Shown in pieces: positions 1-5,373 of a stretch of 13,694 nucleotides of DNA. The notes under the pieces were generated by a model that was not told the DNA's origin, did no database searches, and saw only the letters and a program-made list of their open reading frames with translations. Positions within the stretch are counted from its first letter, which is position 1; each line of letters opens with the position of its first letter. Location: positions 1-13,694 of the forward strand of contig JAUVOZ010000037.1 of assembly GCA_030598885.1 (NCBI GenBank), given 5' to 3'. A program made the position numbers and the translations under genes. Source of the DNA: Anaerolineae bacterium (GTDB taxonomy: Bacteria > Chloroflexota > Anaerolineae > Anaerolineales > E44-bin32).

Positions 1-49
1 ATATTATGCCAATGGTTCTGTGCCAACCCGAGTATATATTTGGGGGTGT

Positions 50-130
50 GTAGAGGCGGATGGGTCGGGAAAATCACCCGACATCTTCGACTGGGGAAAT
101 CACCCGGCATCTTCGACCATCCGCCCCTAC
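50..130. repeat. MITE-like inverted-repeat element A with internal 26-bp tandem duplication
   Basis: The left end, GTAGAGGCGGATGGGTC (50-66), is the imperfect reverse complement of GACCATCCGCCCCTAC (115-130), with one mismatch and one extra base. Between the arms lies a head-to-tail 26-bp duplication (67-92 and 93-118, three mismatches), each copy reading roughly GGGGAAATCACCCGGCATC plus TTCGAC. The second copy overlaps the right arm. There is no coding sequence and no transposase. The core GTAGGGGCGGA is shared with the element at 246-315, which argues for one repeat family. The sequence shows the arms; mobility is inference. Confidence 0.6.
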
Positions 131-186
131 CTGGGATTAATCGAACCTCACCTACCCGCGGACAGCCTAGATGCCGTAGTGGTAGA

Positions 187-212
187 GAAGTCGAAGCACG
201 CCCTTCGACTTC
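187..212. repeat. Perfect 10-bp inverted repeat (hairpin)
   Basis: GAAGTCGAAG (187-196) and CTTCGACTTC (203-212) are exact reverse complements separated by CACGCC. A second, outer pair, GACAGCC (161-167) and GGCTGTC (215-221), encloses it. Neither arm is followed by a T-run, so this is not an obvious terminator. It sits between the two GTAGGGGCGGA elements and may be another intergenic palindrome of the same general kind. Confidence 0.55.
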
Positions 213-245
213 AGGGCTGTCTAAGAAGGCTCGACGCGCAAATAT

Positions 246-315
246 TGTAGGGGCGGACCAGCGTGTCCGCCCATTGTGAACCATATTCGGGCTGACACAT
301 AGGTCAGCCCCTACA
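246..315. repeat. MITE-like palindromic element B (two hairpins within terminal inverted repeats)
   Basis: The ends TGTAGGGGCGGAC (246-258) and GTCAGCCCCTACA (303-315) are inverted copies with one mismatch. Each end also folds on its own: GGGCGGAC (251-258) pairs with GTCCGCCC (265-272) over a 6-nt loop, and GGGCTGAC (289-296) pairs with GTCAGCCC (303-310) over a 6-nt loop. This nested architecture fits non-autonomous palindromic repeats found in intergenic regions of Chloroflexota genomes (recalled knowledge). Copy number elsewhere cannot be seen from this window. Confidence 0.65.
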
Positions 316-461
316 TGAGGAATTTGTTGATCGCGGCTGTCCTTTTGGTACAACCCCTCGCGGTCGAAGCGCCATCATGGGTCGAATACTAATACACTGA
401 TAAGATTGCCTTGCAGACATGTCTATTGATGTTTGACAAAACCATTAGGAAGGAATCGATT

Positions 462-641
462 ATGGCAGAAGAAACCGAGATTAAGACCAGTACACTGACC
501 GAGACGACGAACTTTATCGCCTGGAAAGCGGAGGAGCCAGATGGTGAGGTGACCTACCACCTTGAGTTGGGGACAGTAACGCTACACTTTTTTTTGGAGG
601 AGTGGAAGGAGTTGCTCGAGCTCGTCCGATCAGTGAGTTAG
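462..641 (+). CDS. Small conserved-looking protein of unknown function (59 aa)
   Basis: This is a 59-residue acidic protein. The ATG at 462 is chosen because AGGAAGGA (447-454) lies 7 nt before it; an upstream in-frame ATG at 411 has no such site. The N-terminal third is Thr/Glu-rich and probably flexible. It is followed by a short beta-type stretch (YHLELGTVTLHF, about residues 32-43) and an amphipathic helix (LEEWKELLELVRSV). There is no signal peptide, membrane segment or Cys/His metal site. It resembles short hypothetical proteins I recall from Chloroflexota with an LELGxVTLHxxxEEWxEL pattern, but no function is known to me. It is followed by a 182-bp gap and appears to be monocistronic. 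The ribosome-binding site and the protein-like pattern make it likely to be real. Confidence 0.7.
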   Translation: MAEETEIKTSTLTETTNFIAWKAEEPDGEVTYHLELGTVTLHFFLEEWKELLELVRSVS

Positions 642-762
642 AATCGCATTAAATAGGTCATGCCCATTAATCTGAAATGGATAAGAGCTGCCTTATGGGT
701 AGGAGATGTGGGCCGGATGCCAGATAGCGATAATCGTCGAATTGCTAGAGAGCGAGGGTTGT

Positions 763-791
763 TTGTGTTCATGATTACCTGATGCTATCAT
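763..791 (+). promoter_or_regulatory. Putative sigma-70 promoter for the phosphoribosyltransferase gene
   Basis: TTGTGT (763-768) is separated by exactly 17 bp from TATCAT (786-791), which is preceded by TGC, an extended -10. Transcription would start near 798, about 25 nt before the ATG. The -35 matches the consensus at only three positions, so the call rests mainly on the extended -10 and the spacing. Confidence 0.4.
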
Positions 792-823
792 CCATTACAT
801 AAGGGAATATGTGGTGAGAGGAT

Positions 824-1330
824 ATGGCTCAGCATAGGGAGATACTCACCTGGGAGGAGGTCGATAGCTTGATCGATCACCTCATTCCGCAATTCAAGAC
901 AGAGTTCGACGCGATAGTGATTGTCACCCGAGGCGGTGTTGTCCCGGGTGGATTGCTGGCGGAAGCGTTAGATATTAAAGATGTGCTTACCGCATCGGTT
1001 GATTTTCCTTCTGAGGCGCGACAAAGGGAAGCCAAGTTGTTAGCTTGGCCACAATTTATCCAATTTCCAGAAGATGCACAGCTCTCAGAAAGGCGCTTGC
1101 TGGTAGTCGATGATGTTTGGGGATCGGGCAGAACCATCAAGGCCGTAAAAAATCGGGTGGCAGCAGCCGGTGGTTTCCCCTTGACTTGTGTACTCCACTA
1201 CAATCCACACCGAAGTCTTTTTGGTCCAGCTGAGCCAGACTACTATGCCGCCATCACCGATGCTTACATCATTTACCCTTGGGAAGTGGATCGAGGGTCG
1301 GACAAAGTATTGTTGGATGAACCAGATTAA
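824..1330 (+). CDS. Phosphoribosyltransferase family protein (PRTase type I fold)
   Basis: This 168-aa cytosolic protein has the PRPP-binding signature LLVVDDVWGSGRTI (about residues 92-105): two acidic residues bind the ribose hydroxyls and the GSGRT loop binds the 5-phosphate. An upstream VTRGGVVPGG segment (34-43) is the usual pyrophosphate loop region. The C-terminal PDYYAAITDAYIIYPWE (138-154) resembles the tail of xanthine/hypoxanthine PRTases of the Gpt type. It probably transfers phosphoribose from PRPP to a purine base, but the acceptor cannot be assigned from the sequence. The start at ATG 824 is supported by GGTGA (813-817), 6 nt upstream. It has its own putative promoter, and the next gene is more than 240 bp away behind a separate strong promoter. 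A regulatory PRTase-like role cannot be excluded. Confidence 0.85.
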   Translation: MAQHREILTWEEVDSLIDHLIPQFKTEFDAIVIVTRGGVVPGGLLAEALDIKDVLTASVDFPSEARQREAKLLAWPQFIQFPEDAQLSERRLLVVDDVWGSGRTIKAVKNRVAAAGGFPLTCVLHYNPHRSLFGPAEPDYYAAITDAYIIYPWEVDRGSDKVLLDEPD

Positions 1331-1382
1331 GACTCGATAGCTGCAAGTGCAACCTCAATGAGAACGCTGAAGCGAGCCAGGT

Positions 1383-1411
1383 TTGACAACCGAATGGGCC
1401 ACGAGTATAAT
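1383..1411 (+). promoter_or_regulatory. Consensus sigma-70 promoter of the rpsA-rpsU-infA operon
   Basis: TTGACA (1383-1388), 17-bp spacer, TATAAT (1406-1411): both hexamers and the spacing match the housekeeping consensus exactly. Transcription would begin near 1418, giving a leader of about 155 nt before the S1-domain gene. A strong constitutive promoter suits ribosomal genes. Confidence 0.85.
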
Positions 1412-1490
1412 GAACCTACGTACGCAGGCGTCCTTCTGGATGGCTGCGGTGGGAAGTAGAGGAGTAAGCTAAAGAGGGTATCCGGTCATA

Positions 1491-1574
1491 ATGAGTGGCT
1501 TCAGGTGGAGGGGATGGTCTGGCCGGCCTATTTACTTGCTGGCCAGGTTTTTCGTTTGCCGAGGAAAGGGCTGA
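1491..1574 (+). CDS. Possible 27-codon leader ORF directly abutting the S1 gene
   Basis: An ATG at 1491 opens a 27-codon frame (beginning MSGFRWRGWSG, ending FFVCRGKG) that stops with TGA at 1572-1574. The GTG start of the S1-domain gene follows at 1575 in the same frame, with no intervening base. The ORF spans the GC-rich hairpin at 1519-1546. The peptide is basic and aromatic and does not resemble an S1 domain. The upstream GAGGG (1474-1478) is 12 nt away, a weak ribosome-binding site. It may be a leader peptide or coupling cistron, or it may be chance. Confidence 0.25.
   Translation: MSGFRWRGWSGRPIYLLARFFVCRGKG
1519..1552 (+). promoter_or_regulatory. Terminator-like hairpin in the rpsA leader (possible attenuator)
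   Basis: CTGGCC (1519-1524) pairs with GGCCAG (1541-1546) over a 16-nt loop, followed almost immediately by five T residues (1548-1552). Within the left arm GGCCGGCC (1521-1528) is itself a palindrome and offers a competing fold. It lies only 22 nt before the S1 start codon, so it could act as a transcription attenuator or mask translation initiation. Only the structure is seen; regulation is inferred. Confidence 0.35.
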
Positions 1575-2657
1575 GTGGTCGACGCGCAAGAAAACCTTGA
1601 GTCTCTGCTTTCGCAGGAGTATCAAGTAACAGAGCCCCAACGGGGAGATCTGTTGCGTGGGACTGTCCTCTCAATTGATGCGAAAGGGGTAATAGTTGAC
1701 CTGGGGTTGAAACGCGATGGTGTGGTTCCGGATGCAGATCTGGAGATTTTACCCCCGGAAGAAGCTAATATTCAAGTTGGAAACGAAGTGGCGGTCATGG
1801 TCGTTGATCCCGTTGATCGCGACGGAAATCTTATAGTATCTATCGCCCAAGCACGGGAGAGCGAGGATTGGCTGAAAGCTCATCGCCTCTTGGAAAGCGA
1901 CGCTATTATTGAAGGCGAGCCAAGTGAGTATAACCGTGGCGGTCTGATTGTGCCCTTTGGGCGACTGCGCGGTTTCATCCCCGCATCCCACCTGAGCGAT
2001 CTCCCTCGTGGCCTCGATGAATCTAGTCGGGCGAACCACTTGCAGAAATTAGTAGGTCGTAAGATCCCTTACAAGGTGATTGAGGTTGACCCGCAGCGCA
2101 GACGATTGGTGCTTTCGGAACGCAAAGCTGTCCGCCAATGGCGTCAAGAACGCAAGTCGGAAATGATCCGGCAGCTTAAAGAGGGGGAGGTCCGCAAGGG
2201 AGTAGTTACCAGTTTACGTGAATTTGGGGCCTTTGTGGATATCGGCGGTGCTGATGGGCTGATACACATCTCGGAACTTTCTTGGAGCAGGGTGGATAAC
2301 CCGGGACAAATCTTAACCATCGGCCAAGAGGTTGAGACCCAGGTGATACGTCTGGAATATCAATCTAACCGTATTGGTTTGAGCCTGAAACGACTTCAGC
2401 CGAATCCATGGCAAAAGGCGACTGGCCGTTTCGAAGAGGGGCAAGTTGTAGAGGGTAAAGTCTCTCATCTCACTGCGGCTGGAGTTTATGTTCAAATGGA
2501 GGACGGTCCGGAGGGACTGCTGCGACCACCCGATGGCCCAGGTTCACTCGTCCCGGGCATGATAGTACAGGTTCGAGTGCTATCGTTCGATCCGGAACGG
2601 GAAAGGCTGGATTTTGAGCTAGCCGAAGATGGTCAAGAACCATCACAATCGGAATGA
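1575..2657 (+). CDS. rpsA: Ribosomal protein S1-like protein with four S1 domains
   Basis: This 360-aa RNA-binding protein probably acts on the 30S ribosome in mRNA recruitment. Four S1/OB repeats are visible: about residues 23-93 (GDLLRGTVLSID, VDLGLKRDGVVP), 105-185 (GGLIVPFGRLRGFIP, a degenerate repeat), 203-274 (KGVVTSLREFGAFVDIGG, DGLIHISELSW, the most canonical) and 288-351 (VEGKVSHLTAAGVYVQM). E. coli S1 has six repeats; shorter versions of this size occur in Gram-positives, cyanobacteria and Chloroflexota. The start is GTG at 1575, with GAGGAAAGGG just upstream; the codon before it is a TGA in the same frame. The gene heads an operon with rpsU (35-nt gap) and infA, all translation initiation factors, which supports a ribosomal role. 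The acidic Glu/Gln/Ser-rich tail is unstructured. Confidence 0.88.
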   Translation: MVDAQENLESLLSQEYQVTEPQRGDLLRGTVLSIDAKGVIVDLGLKRDGVVPDADLEILPPEEANIQVGNEVAVMVVDPVDRDGNLIVSIAQARESEDWLKAHRLLESDAIIEGEPSEYNRGGLIVPFGRLRGFIPASHLSDLPRGLDESSRANHLQKLVGRKIPYKVIEVDPQRRRLVLSERKAVRQWRQERKSEMIRQLKEGEVRKGVVTSLREFGAFVDIGGADGLIHISELSWSRVDNPGQILTIGQEVETQVIRLEYQSNRIGLSLKRLQPNPWQKATGRFEEGQVVEGKVSHLTAAGVYVQMEDGPEGLLRPPDGPGSLVPGMIVQVRVLSFDPERERLDFELAEDGQEPSQSE

Positions 2658-2692
2658 TAAGAAGGATCTTAAATAGAAGGAGGTGAAAATCA

Positions 2693-2902
2693 GTGACAAC
2701 TGTTATCCTTCGACCGAATGAATCGCAAGAGGCATTGCTTAGGCGTTTTCGAAAGAAGGTTGCCAAGAGTGGGATTCTGAGCACGGTACGCCGTAAACGC
2801 TGGTTTGTATCGAAGAGTGAACTTCGCCGGATCCAGCGAAAAAAGGCTATCCGTCGACTCAAGCGACGACAGCGTAAATATGCTGCCCGATACCGCGACT
2901 AG
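2693..2902 (+). CDS. rpsU: Small ribosomal subunit protein bS21
   Basis: This 69-aa, very basic protein of the 30S head/platform sits near the 3' end of 16S rRNA and assists initiation complex formation. The N-terminal pattern VILRPNESQEALLRRFRKKVAKSGIL matches the S21 family core (quoted here in part: RPNESQEALLRRF, residues 7-19). The rest is an Arg/Lys-rich helix (RRIQRKKAIRRLKRRQRKY), and the length is close to the usual 58-71 aa. The start is GTG at 2693, chosen because an almost ideal Shine-Dalgarno, AAGGAGGTGA (2677-2686), lies 6 nt before it. That ribosome-binding site is the best in the window, in keeping with high expression. It is the middle gene of the S1-S21-IF1 operon. Confidence 0.95.
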   Translation: MTTVILRPNESQEALLRRFRKKVAKSGILSTVRRKRWFVSKSELRRIQRKKAIRRLKRRQRKYAARYRD

Positions 2903-2921
2903 CTCGATTGGGGAGCTGTTA

Positions 2922-2942
2922 GGGTGCTAGAGGATAGCACCC
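2922..2942 (+). promoter_or_regulatory. RNA hairpin between rpsU and infA
   Basis: GGGTGCTA (2922-2929) pairs perfectly with TAGCACCC (2935-2942) around a 5-nt loop, GAGGA. No T-run follows, so it is not a simple terminator. It ends 13 nt before the infA ATG, with the presumed infA ribosome-binding site GAGG (2947-2950) just downstream. The loop itself is Shine-Dalgarno-like. It could tune infA translation or protect and process the transcript. Confidence 0.5.
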
Positions 2943-2955
2943 ATCCGAGGTTTAT

Positions 2956-3201
2956 ATGGCGAAAAAAGAAGAGAAGATCGAACTCGAAGGGACTATCATT
3001 GAGGCATTGCCAGCCACTCAATTTCGCGTCAAGCTTGATAATGACCATGAAGTGTTGGCTTACCTATCGGGGAAAATGCGTAAATATTACATACGCATTT
3101 TGTTAGGCGATCGAGTTCGAGTGGAAGTCTCTCCCTACGATCTTACCCGTGGTCGAATCGTGTATCGATATAAGAAGCGAGTCCCCAGCGCTGGGGAATA
3201 G
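2956..3201 (+). CDS. infA: Translation initiation factor IF-1
   Basis: This 81-aa single OB-fold protein binds the A site of the 30S subunit and cooperates with IF2 and IF3 in start-site selection. Family hallmarks are [19 protein letters not shown] (residues 11-29), [22 protein letters not shown] (in two parts: [15 protein letters not shown] and ILLGDRV) and [15 protein letters not shown] (about 59-73). Standard IF-1 is about 72 aa; here roughly eight residues (RVPSAGE) extend the C-terminus. The start is ATG at 2956 with GAGG 5 nt upstream. It is the last gene of the operon and is convergent with prmA. In many bacteria infA lies near rpmJ or map; the pairing with rpsU and an S1 gene here is less usual. 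Confidence 0.95.
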   Translation: MAKKEEKIELEGTIIEALPATQFRVKLDNDHEVLAYLSGKMRKYYIRILLGDRVRVEVSPYDLTRGRIVYRYKKRVPSAGE

Positions 3202-3239
3202 GGCTTTGGTGCCCTTTCCGAATTCATTCAAAACATCCT

Positions 3240-3267
3240 CGCTGCCCTTCATTCTTGGAGGGCAGTG
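3240..3267. terminator. Stem-loop between convergent infA and prmA (probable bidirectional terminator)
   Basis: CTGCCCTTC (3242-3250) pairs with GGAGGGCAG (3257-3265), including one G-T wobble, over a 6-nt loop; the stem can extend outward by a G-T and a C-G pair (3240-3267). It lies midway in the 104-bp convergent gap. There is no immediate U-tract on the plus strand; on the minus strand a TTTT lies about 7 nt past the stem. A transcription end is expected here from the gene arrangement, but the hairpin is not a textbook terminator. Confidence 0.4.
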
Positions 3268-3305
3268 CGCGTCAAGCATCTTTGATGCCCTTATAAGCGC
3301 CATTG

Positions 3306-4214
3306 TCATTGGTTTTTGAGTACAAGTGCGCGCCAATCATCTTCTACCCGGGTCTCAACCAGTTGTAAATCGTGCACATCGCTTGTAGCAAGTAGGGGTT
3401 TAACCTGCTGATCCAAGATTCCAGATAGGATAAGGATTCCACCGACGGCAACAACACGGGTCAACCCGGTGGAGATCATCTCCTCGAGTGTGGATGCCAG
3501 GATATTGGCCAGTAACAGGTCAGCGGTAGGGGTGAATTGCTTACCTTCGGCCAGTATTTCCAACAAAGAACCGACCTTCACTTGGATTATTTCCGACAAT
3601 TCATTACGACTCACGTTCCTGCGGGCAACCTGCACGGCCTGGGGATCGATATCCCAGGCATATACCTGGCTAGCACCCAGACGGGCAGCGGCTATGCTCA
3701 GGATCCCTGAGCCGCAGCCCAGATCGATGACTCTTTGACCTGGGCGGAGATAATCTTCAAGCGCAGTGAGGCAAAGACGAGTGGTGGGGTGTGTGCCGGT
3801 ACCAAACGCCATATCAGGGTTAAGGATCACTGGCAGCCGATCGCCAACCGGAGCTTGAGACCAGGTCGGAAGAATCAACAACCGACGCCCTACCCGGACC
3901 GGATGGTGATGTTCCTTCCAGGCATGTTTCCAATCTTCTTCTGGCAACAAGCGGTAGCATGGTTCAGGCAGGGACTGAATTTGCCCCAGATGCCACAATC
4001 CTTCTTCGAGGCGCTGCTGTTGAGCTTGAAGGTGTTCGTCTACTGGCAGATAGGCGCGCACCCCCACTGGGCTGATTGGATGTCCTTCGGCATCGTCGTC
4101 TTCAATCTGGTTCGACTCGAGAGCTACACCTCCCGAAGCAAATCGTGCCAATAGATCGGCGATCGCCTCAGCGAGCTCGCCGTCAACGGTGAAGGAAACC
4201 TCAAGCCATTTCAA
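3306..4214 (-). CDS. prmA: Ribosomal protein L11 methyltransferase
   Basis: This 302-aa SAM-dependent enzyme trimethylates ribosomal protein L11; E. coli PrmA is of similar length. Visible motifs are NPDMAFGTGTHPTTRLCL (132-149, the PrmA-specific substrate/SAM loop), SAM motif I VIDLGCGSGILSIAAARLGA (162-181), the acidic DIDP (188-191) and LLLANILA (233-240), the catalytic-site NxxA-type motif. The N-terminal 100 residues form the L11-recognition domain. The start is TTG at 4214: it overlaps the dnaJ stop as TTGA (4214-4211), and no better in-frame start exists, so translation is probably coupled to dnaJ. The order dnaJ-prmA is conserved in Firmicutes (hrcA-grpE-dnaK-dnaJ-prmA) and indicates heat-shock co-transcription. 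Confidence 0.95.
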   Translation of the reverse strand: MKWLEVSFTVDGELAEAIADLLARFASGGVALESNQIEDDDAEGHPISPVGVRAYLPVDEHLQAQQQRLEEGLWHLGQIQSLPEPCYRLLPEEDWKHAWKEHHHPVRVGRRLLILPTWSQAPVGDRLPVILNPDMAFGTGTHPTTRLCLTALEDYLRPGQRVIDLGCGSGILSIAAARLGASQVYAWDIDPQAVQVARRNVSRNELSEIIQVKVGSLLEILAEGKQFTPTADLLLANILASTLEEMISTGLTRVVAVGGILILSGILDQQVKPLLATSDVHDLQLVETRVEDDWRALVLKNQ

Positions 4215-5314
4215 TCGATTAGGCTTCCGAACATGTCTTTAATCGTATCGAGAAAACCGCGCTCTTGGGGGCGGACCTCGGTCCCTAGCGTTTCAGCAAG
4301 TTGCTCGAGCAATATCCGCTGTTCTGCGGTAGGTGAAGTAGGGATTTCAACCGAGATGAGGACTAGCTGGTCGCCGCGCCCGTTGCGTCTTAGGTATGGT
4401 ACGCCCATGCCCTTCAATCTCAATACCTTCCCCGGTTGCGTGCCAGCGGGGATGGTTAGCATTTCATCCCCTTCGAGAGTGGGAACTGCTACCTGAGCTC
4501 CGAGTGTCGCCTGAGCGATATTAATCGCCAGATCGAGCAGAATGTCTTGATTGCGCCGGCGGAAGTATCGGTGAGGTTTGACCCGTATGACAACGTACAG
4601 GTCTCCATGGGGGCCATTATTGACTCCTGGTTCACCTTCACCAGAGATCCGGATCTGGGTGCCCTCATCTACCCCGGCTGGGATGGTGATCGTCTTTTGT
4701 ATGTTGATCCGTTCGAGTCCTCGACCCCGACAATTATGGCAGGGAGTAGAAATGGTCTCGCCTACACCGCCACATGTCGGACAGGTTCTAACCATTGTTC
4801 CAAAGAAGGTGGCCTGTTTGACTTGACCGGTACCATTGCAGTTCTGGCAACGTACAGGGGAGGTGCCTGGTTCAGAACCCCCTCCATTACATCGGGTACA
4901 AATCTCCTGCCGGTTGAACTCGATTTCCTTTTCGGCGCCGAAAACAGCTTCTCCGAAGGTGAGAGACAGATCATAACGCAGGTTTGCACCCCGGCGCGGA
5001 GCCCGTCTGCGCCGGGGACCACCCATACCGAAACCAAAGAACTGCTCGAAGATGTCGCCGAGCCCGAAGTCGGAATCAAATTGCATCCCCTCCAGGCCAG
5101 CATGACCGAAGCGGTCGTAAGCCGCCCGACGTTCTTCATCGGAGAGTACAGCATAAGCTTCATTGATTTCTTTAAAGCGACCTTCGGCTTCCGGTTGGTT
5201 GTTGATATCCGGATGGTACTTTTTCGCCAACCTCCGATAGGCTTGGCGGATGGAATCGGGGGATGCGTCGCGGTCTACTTCTAGGACTTGGTAATAATCG
5301 CGTTTATCGGCCAT
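4211..5314 (-). CDS. dnaJ: Chaperone protein DnaJ (type I Hsp40)
   Basis: This 367-aa co-chaperone delivers unfolded substrates to DnaK and stimulates its ATPase. Domains in order are: J domain, residues 5-70, with the essential HPD at 34-36; a Gly/Phe- and Arg-rich linker (about 72-110, FGFGMGGPRRRRAPRRG); a cysteine-rich zinc domain with four CxxCxGxG repeats at about 139-146 (CTRCNGGG), 156-163 (CQNCNGTG), 178-185 (CPTCGGVG) and 192-199 (CHNCRGRG); and C-terminal beta-sandwich substrate domains with GDLYVVIRVKPHRYFRR. All eight zinc ligands are present, so it is a full type I DnaJ. The start is ATG at 5314; no good Shine-Dalgarno precedes it, and a strong hairpin (5327-5356) stands just upstream, which may lower its translation relative to dnaK. 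Confidence 0.97.
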   Translation of the reverse strand: MADKRDYYQVLEVDRDASPDSIRQAYRRLAKKYHPDINNQPEAEGRFKEINEAYAVLSDEERRAAYDRFGHAGLEGMQFDSDFGLGDIFEQFFGFGMGGPRRRRAPRRGANLRYDLSLTFGEAVFGAEKEIEFNRQEICTRCNGGGSEPGTSPVRCQNCNGTGQVKQATFFGTMVRTCPTCGGVGETISTPCHNCRGRGLERINIQKTITIPAGVDEGTQIRISGEGEPGVNNGPHGDLYVVIRVKPHRYFRRRNQDILLDLAINIAQATLGAQVAVPTLEGDEMLTIPAGTQPGKVLRLKGMGVPYLRRNGRGDQLVLISVEIPTSPTAEQRILLEQLAETLGTEVRPQERGFLDTIKDMFGSLID

Positions 5315-5326
5315 TGGGAGAGGAAA

Positions 5327-5356
5327 CGGTGAAGGCGCTTCAACACGCCTTCACCG
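5327..5356 (-). promoter_or_regulatory. Strong hairpin between dnaK and dnaJ
   Basis: CGGTGAAGGCG (5327-5337) and CGCCTTCACCG (5346-5356) form a perfect 11-bp stem with an 8-nt loop inside the 59-nt dnaK-dnaJ gap. On the minus (transcribed) strand it is followed by TTTCCTCTCCC and, 12 nt after the stem, the dnaJ ATG. It could be a partial terminator, an RNA processing or stability element setting a dnaK:dnaJ ratio, or a block on dnaJ initiation. Confidence 0.55.
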
Positions 5357-5373
5357 GCTGTTGTATCCAGGGA

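Noticed and set aside
67..118. Direct repeats considered as a CRISPR or iteron array
   Set aside because: Only two head-to-tail copies with no spacer between them, embedded in an inverted-repeat element; there are no cas or replication genes nearby.
1572..1574. TGA before the S1 gene as a recoded or readthrough codon joining the leader ORF to rpsA
   Set aside because: The upstream 27 residues do not resemble S1, and the GTG at 1575 with its own purine-rich site gives a normal N-terminus; no recoding signal is seen.
3183..3196. CCCCAGCGCTGGGG palindrome at the end of infA as a terminator
   Set aside because: It has no loop without breaking the central pairs, lies within the coding region, and is not followed by a U-tract.
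4547..5284. Long plus-strand open frame of 245 codons opposite dnaJ
   Set aside because: It is entirely antisense to a fully motif-complete dnaJ, has no recognisable domain and no ribosome-binding site, and reflects codon bias of the real gene.
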